This document shows positions 10,432 to 23,894 of a stretch of 64,000 nt of DNA, piece by piece. The notes beneath the pieces were generated by a model. That model did not search any database. It was not told where the DNA came from and worked only from the letters and a program-made list of their open reading frames with translations. The stretch is from contig SCFE01000084.1 of the NCBI GenBank assembly GCA_004352715.1, positions 1,188,035 through 1,252,034 of the forward strand, written 5' to 3'. The position numbers and the translations under genes are program-made. Source of the stretch: Hofstenia miamia. Lineage: Eukaryota; Xenacoelomorpha; Acoela. Positions within the stretch are counted from its first letter, which is position 1; each line of letters starts with the position of its first letter.

Positions 10432-11862
10432 CCAGATGCATTTAACTGAATGTCTCTAAAAATTTATCCTCAATTAAACGCTATGTTTTGTTCAAAATTC
10501 CGAATATTTCAATGTCTCCCAATCGTTATTATACATAACTACTTACATAACTATCTGAATTAAATATTTCCTTAACAAGTTCATAAAATAATAGCAGTGA
10601 ATTTCCTCTGAAAAGCTTTTTGAAAATACAATGTTCATTTTTTTATAAATTTCTTTATTTGCTGCCTGCATACATTTGTAAAATACAAATGTTGGTTGCA
10701 GCATTGCAAAGTAATATTTTCTCATTATTTCAATGAAAAGATTGGTTTTACCAGAATGGCATAGGCCTTAAGAAATATCAAGAAACTATTTCAGCATAAG
10801 TTCTAACTTCATGAAGCCAATATATTGAGGGGGAGCAAGGCCAAATTTGCCAAAGCAAAAAATGAATATTGATAAATCAAAAAATTTAATGAGTGCGAAA
10901 AGTCAATCCCTAATCTAATTTATTATTTTTGAAAATTCAGAATAGATTTTCTTTGCACTGATTGGTTAAAGTATATTATATATTTTGATTGGAATTAAGT
11001 GTAATGAAAATATTTTAAAAAAATAATAACAGTTCTTTGAAAGTTTTGTGCCGTGCAAACTTTGGCATCATTCACATGATTTTACTTTCAATTACCTTCA
11101 ACATAGAATCAATGTACACCGTCCCGTCTGTGTCCCCACTGGAAATGGGACGAAGTAATTTCATTATAGCATTACAAAGTTGACGTTAGCCTTCTGTTCT
11201 TGCATCGGTCGTGAACGTTACAAAATCAAAGATGTTATTGCATGCCTCCAGTATAAAGATTATCCAAAAAATCGGGTATAATGCTTTATTGACATCAATT
11301 TTCAAATTACTTCAAAATTATAGAGACTCAGTTAAATCTTGAACTGCTACAAAACGCATTTCTCTTTAAATTTCACGGTACAACTGTTCAAAATCCAATA
11401 TTATAATAGAACAAGTGATTTTAAAATTTCGTAATAACTATTTTTTTAATAGAACTAAAGTACTGATTCAATATATATGAAAAACTATGTAATCAATATA
11501 AATAATTTTTATTTTTTCATGCTGTTTGAATGCTTTAGATAAAACAAAATTTCTATAACCCTTGTTATAGTAAATTCTACATATTGCTTTGAAGAATTGA
11601 TTAACAATTTTTTTGAGATTCATATGTGTTTTGATACGCTATTTCCGAAAATCCCGATTTTCAAATTTTTGATCAAAGAGAAATTTTATTATTTGCACAA
11701 TTTTAAAAGCACCCAGTTCATTTTTAACATTTTCAAGCGTTAAATTGTTAATTATGGACTATCTTAAAATTGTTTATTTCACAATTGTTTTCTAAATATA
11801 TAATTAAATATTTAAAGCTCCATATTAAGCGATTTTCAATATTAAATGTTTTTGTTTAAGGA
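10432..11862. other. AT-rich intergenic sequence
   Basis: About 1.4 kb without a supported gene or repeat. Confidence 0.5.
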
Positions 11863-12043
11863 TATATATATATATATATATATATATATNNNNNNNNNNN
11901 NNNNNNNNNNNNNNNNNNNNNNNNNNNNNNNNNNNNNNNNNNNNNNNNNNNNNNNNNNNNNNNNNNNNNNNNNNNNNNNNNNNNNNNNNNNNNNNNNNNN
12001 NNNNNNNNNNNNNNNNNNNNNNNNNNNNNNNNNNNNNNNNNNN

Positions 12044-12075
<32 letters not shown>
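11863..12075. repeat. (AT)n microsatellite containing a 154-N gap
   Basis: AT runs flank an N gap at 11890-12043 on both sides. The gap is 154 bases, not 1000, so its size was probably estimated. The whole locus is likely one long AT repeat that stopped the assembler. Confidence 0.9.
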
Positions 12076-12079
<4 letters not shown>

Positions 12080-12491
12080 AAGCTGAAAAAGATACTCATG
12101 CATTAAAAATCTATTCAAAAACCCTGTAAAGAAAATTTTTAGAATGATTTCAACACAATTGATATAAAAAGATTAATAGTTATTGATGCATATCCTAACT
12201 CGATGACGATATTTTAATTATTTAATATATTGCTCTCTTTAATAATTTGTATGCAAAATTTATGTAATAATATTATTATCATTATATTCCTTGTTATTAT
12301 ATTTTTGTGTTTTGTACATTTATTGTTATTAAAATATTAATGAACACTAAGTCCCACTATTAAATTTTATTTATTCTAATAGACCAATACATTTTCATAT
12401 GATACTGCAGTTTACAAAAGTAATGTTAACATGTTTATACTAACACCAATTTTTAATATAATATAGTTAACATATTATTAATATATTCAAC

Positions 12492-15061
12492 TTATCCACA
12501 AAATAGTATTTTCTGATATTGCTTCTTCAGCTCGGACCATGAAATTACAAACAAATAGCAATTAAAAGAATGAGAGACTATGCTAAATGTTGAGGAACCA
12601 GCATGATATACAATAATTGGTATCTTGACAATATTGTACCTCATAAGCAGGGACATCACGGATCTTGGCGTTGGACATAGAATTTGCATGAGACATGAGC
12701 ATATTAATGCTTTAACTATGCCACTAAATAGACAGCTTCAAAATTTTAGAAAGAGTTTCTGTCCATTTGAAATTATTCATTTTTAGCAAATTTATATATA
12801 AGAATTGTAGATCAATGTCTTTGCTCTTAAACTCAAAATTAGCAAAATTACAAATTTTATGATTTTCTAAATTATAATTTCATGGAATATAACACAATCA
12901 TGAAAATATAAGCTGAGGTGAAATACATTTTTCGTAGTTGTAACTTTGTAATTGTACTGTTCTTGAATTTTAAAATTTATATATTTTATATGGACTATTC
13001 ATTTTCATTGATTCATTGTCTAAAAAACTCAAATTAATTACTTGCAAAAAAATGTATGATAATTTACTTTTGCACTATTCATAAATATACTAAGCAATAC
13101 ATTATGCAAACTTCATTGATTATTTATCTAAGTGCTTCTCTTACTTCAGCTTTTTTCTAAATAACCCAAATACCAACCCAGCTATAAAAATCAGTAAATA
13201 GTAATAGTACCAATAGAATTCTTTGCAAACTACTAATAAAATATCAATTTATTTGAATCTTTCAAGATTTCACTATGGAATTTCTACAATTTTATTTCAA
13301 CTAGATTAGTAAAGAATATTTACTAGATCAATTCAAGTGCAAAACATTATATACAAATATTTTCTATAATAACATTTGCAAATACCTTTCATTTGAGGCT
13401 TTTGAAGTTGGATTGTTTTTTCTTTGAAAGAGGGCAAATAAAATACCCCCGTTCAATACAATTAATATTATAGATGGCATTGCCCATTCCCATATTAATT
13501 CTATAAAAGTTATAATCAGAGCAAAGACACCATCTAACGAGACCATTTTACAATCTATTTCTCCATCTTTTAAGACTTCTTCATATTTCTAAATTACTCT
13601 AAGAATAGCCTGCAAAGTTAAAACAAATAGTATTGCAAAATAATTATATCTATTTTAGTAATCTGTCACAATTACTTTTGCAAAAATATATCTTTAAAAC
13701 AAACAACAGTATATTTACAACTATGAAAGTACTATATTGATAATGACATAACCATTTGTAAATGCGCATTACATTGAAAATATATAAAATAAAAAATATT
13801 ATGTGCTTAAGCAGTTTTAAAATGTAACTTAATTTTTTAATTTAATTCCTTTCTTTGAATGAATGCGTACATACAATAATGTTATATTCAAATCTGCAAT
13901 GACGATTGTGATAAATCTAAAGAACCTCGCCATACTTGACTGATGTTTAAGATTTTTTTCAAAATTAGACAAAAATTTCCAAATAAAACGTTTTATGCAT
14001 ACTGTAAAATAATAATTTTAGTAATGTCTGATATTTTGAAAATTACGATTGGCAACTACCAAATGTGCCTCACCTTAAAAACAAAACATTATTTAATTTC
14101 TTAAAAGTAAATACATTATAATATTATTCAGTAAAACGTTGCGAGTAGCATTTATTGAGGAAAACTCCAACTTAAAAATGAGGAACCAAATGGAGTTTAA
14201 AAAGATATCTTAATTTTCAAAGATGCTGAATAATATTCAACTTGGCTAAGACTTAATTTTGTATAAGTTTCATAAATAACTCATGAACTTCGCTACTAAT
14301 TAATTTAAGATATATATACTTACAAAGTATTCGGGTATTTGAATGAGTAAACTAAGAAGCCATGTCATTGCCATAAGCTGAACAACAGCTTTTCTTGAGA
14401 AAGCATTGTATTTGAATGGGAAATTGAGAATAAGGAATCTCTCCAATGCAAAGAATATAAGAGACAAATTGCTAACGCTAAAATTAAATCATTTTTCTAA
14501 ATGAATAACTCAATTATTAAAAATAATTAAGTAATTTCTATCTTAAGTAACATCAAGATGTATCATTAATGAAACTTAAAGTAGCATAAGAAAATTTATG
14601 TTTCTCTGTATACAATTACAACCTATATGCAAAGTGAACAGTAAAGCAAAATATTGAGCAGAACTTTATTTTTCCAGCTGCGTGAAAGTAAAAATAATTC
14701 CAGTATACTGCGATGCTAATACCAGCGCAGATGTCTGCAAGGAGTATGTTGACAATATACGTTACAAAAGGATATGCAAGAAACTTTGGTTTGAGTAAAA
14801 CGCATATTGCAAATATGTTACTCAAAATGCCAAAAACTCCAATGAACAAATTATTCCAAGAAATTAGCACTTTGACTAAGTCTTCTTCATTGTCTTCTTT
14901 AAATGTTGTGTTTAGCATTTTGCGGTAGTGATCTAGTTCCAGCCTATTTATAAAGCAGAAAGCCAATCAAAATGAAGCAATTGCAATGCGTTTTTTGGAT
15001 TCGAAAGCCGTTGCTATTAATATTACTCATACTTCCGAAGGCAAAGTAGAATATCTTCCAT
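12492..15061 (-). CDS. Rhodopsin-like GPCR, six coding exons
   Basis: Model (minus): 15061-15033, 14943-14623, 14477-14324, 13588-13386, 13229-13174, 12715-12492. All introns are GT-AG (89, 145, 735, 156 and 458 bp); phases agree, giving 328 aa. The Met at 15061 is the first after an in-frame TGA. TM1 is around GVFGILSNIFAICVLL, TM2 NILLADICAGISIAVY. A Cys opens TM3 (KFCSIF) and pairs plausibly with the ECL2 Cys (GEIDCKM). The E/DRY position reads ALERF. TM4 is MAMTWLLSLLIQIPEYF, TM5 WAMPSIILIVLNGGILFAL, TM6 ILLVLLLFTDFYSWV, TM7 FSIVSHSFNCYLFVI, then a short tail ending CG-stop. A plasma-membrane receptor coupling to G proteins is the family role; ligand unknown. Odd points: FNCYLF replaces NPxxY, and TM6 lacks CWxP. 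TM6 has the T-D-F before W seen in LGR/relaxin-type receptors, but I see no leucine-rich repeats. The exon 5 to 6 splice is the least certain. Confidence 0.85.
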
Positions 15062-15176
15062 TATCCAATTAGGATATCTTCAAAAATGCACTATAAGCCT
15101 GTAAAATAAAAATTATATTTTTTCATGATTTATGAAATTTCGTCATGCCCTTTCTTTATTTAAATTTTACATAAGA

Positions 15177-15300
15177 AGGTTAAAAAAGCAGTGTAAAGTG
15201 CGTCTGTTATTGTTAGGAAAAATATAGAATTGAATTACTAATTTGTTTAATATTCTTATTTGTTAGTTAAGGATTGAGGACGGCTATCCCCTCTTCCCTC
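15177..15300. repeat. Direct repeat left of single-N patch
   Basis: This 124-bp sequence (starts AGGTTAAAAAAGCAGTG) recurs at 15894-16017. The two copies flank the N-patch-N block, as expected if one locus was written twice around an inserted filler. Confidence 0.92.
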
Positions 15301-15893
15301 NTATATATATATTGTGGAATCGGGACCCTCGCGTAACAGTAATTCACATCGTCGTCGCATCCACGATTCATGCAAATTCCTGCTACGTTCAAACGCTACA
15401 TCTACCCATTGCTTGCGCCACTTAGTTGTTTACATTATTAGTTCTGCCTCGGCAGGTTATTACGTTGCTTAAATCATTTTGTATATATAGGGCCTCAGTG
15501 TGCGCAAACGCTTAATAAAATATATTGATTTGATAGCTCATTCTCTTGCTCATATATGCTTAATATTGAGATGATCATGAGCAGCTAAACTTTCTAGAAG
15601 CTAAGGGGGAGTAGGCCAAGTTCGTATTCGGGCGTGTAGGATCGTTCTGGCACGTCTACAAAGGAGGCTTAAGTCCGTTCAGTTTTGGGTGTAGCTGATC
15701 CAGACATTCGTGTATTCTAGATGGCAGCTTTGATGTCTCGCTTCGGCTGGAACTGCCACGTATTCTTATGTGTTACCGGAATTCATATTCGCAGTAGTTA
15801 CTCTATCTTTTTACTAGCGCTTACTACTTTAAACTGTCTATGACTAAGCGGTTGTATGAGATGTATTACCCGAACGAAACTAGAAACTACGCN
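15301..15893. other. Single-N-bounded patch with LTR-like content
   Basis: Isolated Ns at 15301 and 15893 enclose 591 bp of markedly more CpG- and GC-containing sequence than its surroundings. From 15312 it reads TGTGGAATCGGGACCCTC, later a TATA-like TTGTATATATAGGGCC (about 15478) and AATAAA (about 15514): the order expected in an LTR promoter and polyadenylation region. It shows no similarity to LTR families A or B here. It is probably an LTR fragment inserted by gap filling, so its position should not be trusted. Confidence 0.6.
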
Positions 15894-16017
15894 AGGTTAA
15901 AAAAGCAGTGTAAAGTGCGTCTGTTATTGTTAGGAAAAATATAGAATTGAATTACTAATTTGTTTAATATTCTTATTTGTTAGTTAAGGATTGAGGACGG
16001 CTATCCCCTCTTCCCTC

Positions 16018-16288
16018 CCTGCCCTATCCGCACATATGATATCCCCCATTTCCAAAAACTGTCTAAGCTTTATGTGAATATTGAAATATAATAATTTTTT
16101 AGTGGTTTTTATATGATAAAACGGCCTTATTTACGAAATTTTCTGCAACCCATGAAAAATGAAAAGTGTCTTAAAAAACAACGCTAGCCATCATTTGCAT
16201 ATAAATATATATATATATATATATATAATTATAAAAACATATGTATATATATAAATATAAATATATATATATATGTATTTATGTATAT

Positions 16289-16320
<32 letters not shown>

Positions 16321-17013
16321 TTATAAAGATATTATAAAGACACATAAGAACATCCTATGCAAAATATACACATTGATTTCACAAATGATCTTTAATGGCT
16401 TCAACTGCCTTGAACAATTGGATACCTGACATATAAATTTGCCAGGAAAACTTTGCAATTAGAAAAAAGCAAAGCTTCAAGGTAAAAACTGATTATTCTG
16501 TTACTCTTAGTACTATAATTTTCTACTACCAGATAATTGGACTCATCTTCAGTAAATTTTGTGATTAATCGTCAATAACTGGCTTTCTGGTTAGTCAAAG
16601 TGGTAATATTAGCATCTAACTAGAGCTTTGTAACACACTAGTGTTTTTTCCAAAAGCAAAATAATAATTAAAATGTTATTGGAGCTTAGAACTTGTTGGG
16701 ATATTGATGTTTCTTGGTAAAATCAAGCTTTTCAGAAGACTATTAAGCTCATAGAAGATATAGCATAGTCAGCATCAAGCACTAATACACTTTAAATAAA
16801 TAGTAAATTTGTGTAATTACACAACATTACATTTAAAAACTGGCATTTTTTTGTTTATAAAATAGGCCTGCATAGAAATACTATAAAACCCCTAAATGGA
16901 GAAGCCATTTAAAATTTTTCTTTAGTATTTTTTAAGCACAATTTATAATTTCTCCACGTTTGGGACACCAAGCTTTTGCAAATTTGCTAAAAACCTATTT
17001 TAGGAATTGCCCT

Positions 17014-17041
<28 letters not shown>
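16018..17041. other. AT-rich sequence with (AT)n tracts, no gene
   Basis: Contains irregular AT/ATAA tracts at about 16200-16325 and an AT run at 17018-17040. Short frames there translate to Tyr-Ile repeats and are not genes. Confidence 0.6.
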
Positions 17042-17044
<3 letters not shown>

Positions 17045-17092
17045 TTAATAATAATAATAATAACAATAATACAAAAGCATTTATAGAACGTC

Positions 17093-20009
17093 TTAATCCC
17101 GAAATGTTCCAAGTTCAAAAGCACTAATGGTAAAGTGACTAACTGAAGGCGATTTCAAATAATGTAATTTCAGTACTTTCTTGAAAGCTATCAGATTAGA
17201 ACTCGTCCATAAGGCAAATGGTAGGCGATTGAATACAGTTGGTACAGCCATTGAAAATGACCGAGCAACAGCCGAAGCCAAGTTAACCTTTGGAGCATGC
17301 AGAGTCCATAGGTACGGCAAACGACTAGCTGTGTTGATTGGATTAAACAACTCGCTTATATATGAGGGTTCACATCTATTTAGAGATTTTCACGTTAAAA
17401 GGCAATTTTTAGTCAATTCAATATCTCACGGGCAACCAATAGAGTTGTTTCAAGGCTTGAGTAATGTGAGATGATCAGTTTAACAGCAGTACTATTTTAG
17501 CACAGTTGTTTTGAACCTTCTGAAGTTGTTCGAGGAGAGAACTTGAAATACCGTACAATAATATGTTGAAGTCTAAACGGGAACAAATAAGGGAATTTAT
17601 AAGAGTTTTAGTTATTTCTAAACTGAATGTCGTCTGATGTGACGTATGTTCTGGAGATGGTAATTGTATGAAGTAACAATACCCTTAACATGCTTTTTTA
17701 TATTCAGTACAGCATCTATAAGAGCACCAAGGGTTATAACAAAAGGCTTTGGATGTATCAAGTACAAACCAACAGTCACAGAAAAATTTCTAGAGAAACT
17801 TTCAAGGTATGCTCCTTTCCTGATAATGAGGAATTCTGTCTTATCGTCATTTTGATGCAATCGCAGTGAAGGCAATGACTGCCTTTAAATCTTAATGATG
17901 AATTCAATGAATGACTGCAATGATCTTGTGCTAAGACAGTCAATGACAAAGAATATCTGATTGTCATCAGCATAAATGTGGTAGTTGAAATTATTGTCAT
18001 CATAGGTGGTAGCCAGTGGTAGTGTATAGATGAGAAATAGCATTGCACCTAAGACAGAGACCTGAGGTACACCAGAGTGGAGGCGTACTCGGCATGAGTA
18101 ATGGGTATTTATGACTACAAAATACGTATGCTCTTGGAGATGTGATATGAACCAATTGAGTACACTCCCACCAATGCCAAGTCTGCGTAGTTGCGTGATT
18201 GAAATATCATAATCCAAGGCTGCCAATTGATCCAGAGGAAGCAGCAAAGAATATTTACGGTTATCTAGCACAAGTAAAAGGTCATTCAGAAGGCGACAAA
18301 GGAGTGTTTCCACTGAATGGTTCTTTTGATAACCAGAAACAAACTTTGGCAATATGTTATGAGATCTAAGGAATTCTACTAGTTGAATGCTTACAACCTT
18401 TTCAATAATTTTTGACATAAAGGCAAGATTAGATACAGGTCGATAGTATTCTTAAGATCATGATCTAGATGGGTCTTCCTTATAAGCGGTTTGATATCTG
18501 CACACTTTCTGGCGCTAGGAAATAACGAGGATTCTAAGGATTAAGAGCAATTTGATTTACAATTGGCAACTACGCGTGAGCTACCGATTGATGTGTCAGA
18601 AGGTGTGATGGCAGTGCATTAAGTTCACAGATAGTTGGTTTCATGGCATGTATAATATCTCTAATAGATTATATTGTTAGAAGACAAAATTCTGACCACA
18701 GCAGTGGATCAGCAATATTGTATATTGACAAGGAAAGAGAAGTGCATCAGAAAGCCCAAGATTTTCTATTTTTCACTATAAATTTGAGCAAATTCAATAG
18801 AGAGCTCTTCAGGATCATCATAACAGGTAATATGTCGTCGGAGGAAGATAGTTGACTCACAAAGCAAAACGTAGAACCAATATCACTGGAAGAGAGCCTT
18901 TTATCATAATACAACTGAGAAATTTCATGGCATCGCGTCTTGTAAAGATTACAGATGTAATGATACGATTCCTTCACTATTGAAGATGAATTGTGTTTCA
19001 AAAAATGACGTTCAAGCTTGTGTTTCTTACATCGCAATTGTTTTAATTCAGTGTTATACCAAGGAGTAGAAGCATGTGGTACAAATTTCCAATTAAGAGG
19101 AGGAGTTATGCGTTCTACCATGTCAGTGAGTATTGAATGATAATCATTGTATAATTTATCGCACTTAAGTGAATCACCAGTAGAGACTGATTTTAATGCA
19201 GTACAGATCACATCACTACATAAAGGCTTCCAATTTCTCTTTTTCAGATGAGCAACTGGTGGAGTGGAAGATATGGTAAGGTTGAGATGAAAAATAACTG
19301 GGAAATGATCAGGATAAGTAAGGTCATGTTGCCAGACATCCACTGAACAAACGATATCATTATCAAGTGATATCACTACATCAATGATGTGCCCATTTCT
19401 AAGGGTGTATTTGATAACGTGTTGCCTCAATGAATAACTACTCAAAAGACTGGAAAAATTTGAACAGCTGAGGTTGACGCTTCGTCTAAGGGGATATTCA
19501 GATCGCCTACAATAACTTAGTGATGATTTTGGATGAATAAGTCAGATAGGAGAGTATCAAATTCTTCAAGGAACAGAGTAAACACCTGACCACTAGTTGA
19601 GGGATTAGGTCTATAAATAGTGGTGATTTGAAATATAACATGATTGGCCAAACTTCAATGAATTGACCTATGCAAAATTGGTGAGTGTATCTAGAGAAGG
19701 TACTTTCTTTGCATCTAGGTGATTATGGTAAGCAATGCCTACACCGCCGCCACATTCTGGACGAGGAGTATCATGAAGGGAATAACCATTTGGAATTAGC
19801 TTGCTTGTGATAATGTTATCGTCATCCAATACTGACAACCAGGTTTCCGCTATGGAAACAATATCAATAAAGCAATTAGTTAGTGAAAGTTTGTTAACAT
19901 CTGAGCATGGATTGATGACAGCATAGAAGGAGCTGATTATTAGTATACGAAGTATGTTGTCATTTTGATAAGTCTTGTCACTGGCGATGACGTAAACCAA
20001 GTGATTCAC
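17093..20009 (-). pseudogene. L2-like LINE ORF2 (endonuclease-RT), broken
   Basis: Encodes the nicking and reverse-transcription protein of the LINE. In order on the minus strand: apurinic-type endonuclease start with IVSIAETWLSVLDDDN and RPECGGGVGIAYHNHLD (about 19880-19700); endonuclease end and linker DVVISLDNDIVC, YPDHFPVIFHLN, HASTPWYNTELKQLRCKKHK (19440-19020); RT with GYQKNHSVETLL, LDYDISITQLRRLGI, SGVPQVSVLGAMLF and the catalytic YADD box, YHIYADDNQIF (18330-17950); C-terminal AVARSFSMAVPTVFNRLP (17270-17220). The catalytic Asp pair is still present. Frameshifts at about 17880, 18420, 18750, 19450 and 19670 make it inactive. Confidence 0.82.
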
Positions 20010-20069
20010 GTTCAGAATCAGACAAGCGATAATTTCGAATTGTAATATTGGGCAACCATAACTCTGGTT

Positions 20070-20701
20070 TCATTGCTGCATCGCAAGATGACTGTGGACA
20101 AGTGAAGTGAAACCACTTGAAATACTATCCTTCTGGTATTGGCAACTGAACAACACTGTCAATTTCGACGGATTGTGTTTTAAAATATGAAATGACTTCT
20201 TCAGCGGTAACTGCTGTATTGAATCCGCCAACATGGATATGGGCTTTGCACAGTGGAGGAGGAACTGATGGAAATGGGAATGAAGCATGAGTGCCAAATC
20301 GACGCAGGTGTGCGCCAGGACGGTTGTGAGCGAGGACATGTGGTGGAAGAATGACGTGTAGCAGCAATAGGAAGTACGTGAGACACAGAAGTCGAAGAAG
20401 GCTGCTTACTATGGGTACCAGATTCAATAGCCAATAGTCGTGCTTCAATTGTTGTGAACTTCTTTTCAAGTAGTGATTCTACGGCTTGTAGTTCACCTGA
20501 AACGCGAGTTGGCTTCGGAGGAGAGTTGAGAGGACTGATGGCGTCCTTGACAATTGGAATCAGATCCATTCTTCTTAAAGCTGTAAGATATTCATCCAGT
20601 GCCTAAGATTCCAGCAGGTCGTAAAGCGCCGATCTGGAACTACCATGGTGACTACGTGGATCGTTTTCAGATTCACGAAATTCTTCTTCACTCAGTGGCA
20701 T
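20070..20701 (-). pseudogene. L2-like LINE ORF1 with RRM-like domain, broken
   Basis: Nucleic-acid-binding ORF1 of the same element. Begins MPLSEEEFRESENDPRS at 20701, has one in-frame stop about 35 codons later, then a helix with coiled-coil look (ELQAVESLLEKKFTTIEARL) and, after frameshifts, IHVGGFNTAVTAEEVISYF, which looks like the first half of an RNA-recognition fold common in L2/CR1 ORF1 proteins. The tail KPELWLPNITIRNYRLSD is in another frame. The start is chosen as the first Met before the acidic stretch. Confidence 0.6.
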
Positions 20702-20752
20702 GAAACTCGTGGCTGAAATCAAATAAACAGTGTAATAAACATGTATTTATGT

Positions 20753-20755
<3 letters not shown>

Positions 20756-20801
<46 letters not shown>

Positions 20802-20830
20802 TATATACATATATATATATATGTGTGTGT
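20756..20830. repeat. (AT)n with short (GT)n
   Basis: AT run with ATGCAT and ATACAT interruptions ending in TGTGTGTGTG, just 5' of the L2-like LINE. Confidence 0.9.
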
Positions 20831-22056
20831 GTATAGTTCGGATTTTGACTTCTGTACAGAAGTTTGAATATTACAGTGATCTTCTATCAATCAAAAAAGC
20901 GTTTAAAAAGACTTGTAAGTGATGTTAGTATTTTAGTGTACCGTGACTACATAATCAAATAGAGAAACTGTGTTGCAATTGAAATCAGTAACAATAAACT
21001 TTTAGTAAAGTTAAATTCTCTTTTTGAAATAAGTTAATTTATCACAGTTTGCTAAATGAAAGTGATTAGCTAATTTCTAAATTGGCAATGGTGGTGATGA
21101 CTTCACTGTTGATTTTGGATGGTGCAAATTAATACTGACTATGGAATATCAGTAACTCTATTAAACTAAATTAACTAATTTTGAGATTTTATTTAATGCT
21201 TCTTTGGTCTCTACAATGATTATGCAAAATTAATTCACTCAATCATGGACTGTTATGTCAAATATATATCTCAGTTAAATGTATTAAATTATTAAATAGA
21301 TGATCGCAGAAATAGTGAAACAAGTTTGTATCACTGATGATTGGCGAGAAATCAATTGATCATATTAATTTTTGGATTATTAATTTTATGCTTATAATTA
21401 ACAAATACAATTTTGTTGATATATTTAATGTTTCTAACCTCTCATCATCGCTGTACATAATACATTATCAGTAATTAAGGACTAAAGAGAAGTTCGTTGC
21501 ACTATGTTTTATTCCAAACCAGCAAACATCACACTGAGCAAAGCAAAATAGTTTACTAGTCCGTTGTTATTTGCACCATGCCAGCGAGATGCCATTTAGA
21601 CAGCAACATTCCTGTAAGGAAGACACCAAAACCTAAATATATCACTGTTAGCCACCTGCATGGCTTAAGCATATATAATTGATATATTTATTTATATACA
21701 GAGGGGAACTAACAATTTAAGGAAGTCTACTGTTGATGATGATTAACTGCTGAAACCAATACTGTCAAGGATAGTAGATTAGGATGAATAAAGAGCTAAT
21801 TATTGATAGTAGACGATTTCACATGAATTTAATATAAGTTTTTTAATATTTGTAAATTTCACTTATAATTTCAGTATATTTATTTGTCTTTACAAAATAA
21901 ATAAACAGAAATGGGAATAGTAGCAGTAAGTATTGAGTAATTACAAATGCGCTTTGTTGGCAACCTCTTAGTAGACAAAATTATGCCATGTGGGGATTGA
22001 AAAAGCAAAAACTATTTTTGATGAACAACCCAAATAAATTAATTAATAAATAAATA
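20831..22056. other. AT-rich sequence, weak dispersed repeats
   Basis: No gene seen. Around 21070-21210 words such as GGCAATGGTGGTGATGACTT recall 42915-43000, and 21560-21830 loosely recalls 60240-60500. These look like old diverged repeats; both matches are patchy. Confidence 0.4.
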
Positions 22057-22204
<148 letters not shown>

Positions 22205-22513
22205 TCTGGAATAGTCAAGCTAAGCATTGCAATCAATCTGACTCCATTGTGACTCCACTTAATATAAGACAAGTGCTATTTTATTAATCCAATAAGCTTT
22301 ACATACGTAAGTTGCTAATAAAAAGATACCTATAACTTTTGTTACTTATAATAACTAACTATATCTTGGTGATCTGCAGTGCAAATCTCTCCTCCTTAAA
22401 TGGGCCGATGTCTCTGCAGAGTGGAGAATAAAGACTTACGAAGATAAGTCAACTGTAGTTTACAAAATTTAATTTCTAACTTAATATCAACAATAAAATA
22501 TTTCTTATCTTCG

Positions 22514-22547
<34 letters not shown>

Positions 22548-23223
22548 CTTATCTCCGTTATATAAATATATAGATACATGGAAAACATACAAGCCAATAA
22601 AGGCATAATTTGTTCGAAGTTTGATTTGATACATTCTAGGAAAGGTGATGTCCTTACTAATATTTGTAATTGTAGGAGTTCCTCAACTTAAGGAAAAGGC
22701 CGATCACTCCCAGGGGTTGTTTTACACCCAAAATCCAAGCGTACTCGAACCCTTCGCAAAAGACTTAAGGTTGATTTGAATACATGCCAAAGTAGGTACA
22801 ATTCAATTTTTAAATCGTTCCAACGTGAAAGTGGGGAATTAAATTTGAACTAAAACCTTGTACTTTATTCAATTAAGCAAAAAAAGCATTGCAATGACTT
22901 TCATACAAATTATAAGTATCACACCTGCTCATTTGACTTCACGATTCTCACGCGTTTTCATTTGAAAATTAATCATAGTTAAAAGCTTAAATAAAGTAGT
23001 TCCTAATTCCTTTCCTTAGTGTTGCCACATAAATATATAGTCTATTCACTCATATTTGTAGTGAATTTAATTTTATAGTTCATATACCAAACTATCCACA
23101 ATTTTTTCACAAGCTACTACATTTACAAACTATCCATAGGCGGTTGTCGACATATCTCAGTATATATGAAATCGCTTTATTCATTGGAAAACCTTCAATT
23201 GCAGATCCCAAATAAAAGTGACA
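22205..23223. other. AT-rich intergenic sequence
   Basis: No gene recognised. An AT run lies at 22516-22544. A LINE copy becomes readable only from about 23224. Confidence 0.5.
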
Positions 23224-23894
23224 TATTTGGACGTTGTATTAGTTCAATCGATTGGAACTTTCTAGAAAATAATTAATGTTCCTTTGAAATATTATCAGTC
23301 AAGCTTCCGCTACAGCTTCCCAGTTAAAAGAATAATGGTATGCCGAATGCACAAACCCTGGATAGATCAAAATATTTACCAATTGATTAAAAAAGGACAA
23401 CGGGCTCTACGTACTGGAAAAAACAACTTTACAATGAATTGCATAATAAGGTGTGTCGCAAAATTAGAGACGCAAAGAAAAAGTATCTAGATAATAACAT
23501 TTTGCAATTAACCTCTGTTAAACCAAGAGCTTGTTGGAAATCTATCAAGGCGATGTGCGCTATGACCACTGGCCATCTTAATAGACTGCTGAAACTCTTG
23601 CACGTACAATAAAGGATTCGTTAACATCAATTTAGCAGATAACTTTGAGACACTGTCGGAAGTAAATTATGTCCTATGTCACTCAAATCTTAACCCTATA
23701 AATGTAAAGGAATATGAAACTTTTTTAATTATTAACTCATTAAATCTCCGGAAATCAGCAGGTCCCGATTGTTTGGAGAATTATATACCTAATTGGATAT
23801 TGTATGACTTCATTCATGAATTCACGTTACCAATTTCAATCTGCTGAATTCTTCATTCATGTCTTGTTGTGCAGATCCTTTCGTTTTTGCAGAT

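Larger units (their letters stand above)
17042..20720 (-). mobile_element. L2/CR1-like LINE, near full length, inactive
   Basis: A minus-strand non-LTR retrotransposon with ORF1 (20701-20070) and ORF2 (about 20009-17093). Its 3' end is an ATT-type tail, seen on the plus strand as (AAT)n at about 17046-17072. Such short-unit 3' tails fit the CR1/L2 group rather than poly(A)-tailed LINEs. Several stops and frameshifts interrupt both ORFs. A TA microsatellite follows the tail at 17018-17040. No target duplication identified. Confidence 0.8.

Noticed and set aside
13141-13229. Alternative reading of GPCR exon 5 ending YYLLIFIAGLVFGLF with donor GTAAGAG
   Set aside because: It is out of phase with the preceding exon; the other phase gives a TM6-like ILLVLLLFTDFYSWV and closes the whole frame.
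16241-16429. Tyr-Ile repeat frame
   Set aside because: Translation of an AT microsatellite.
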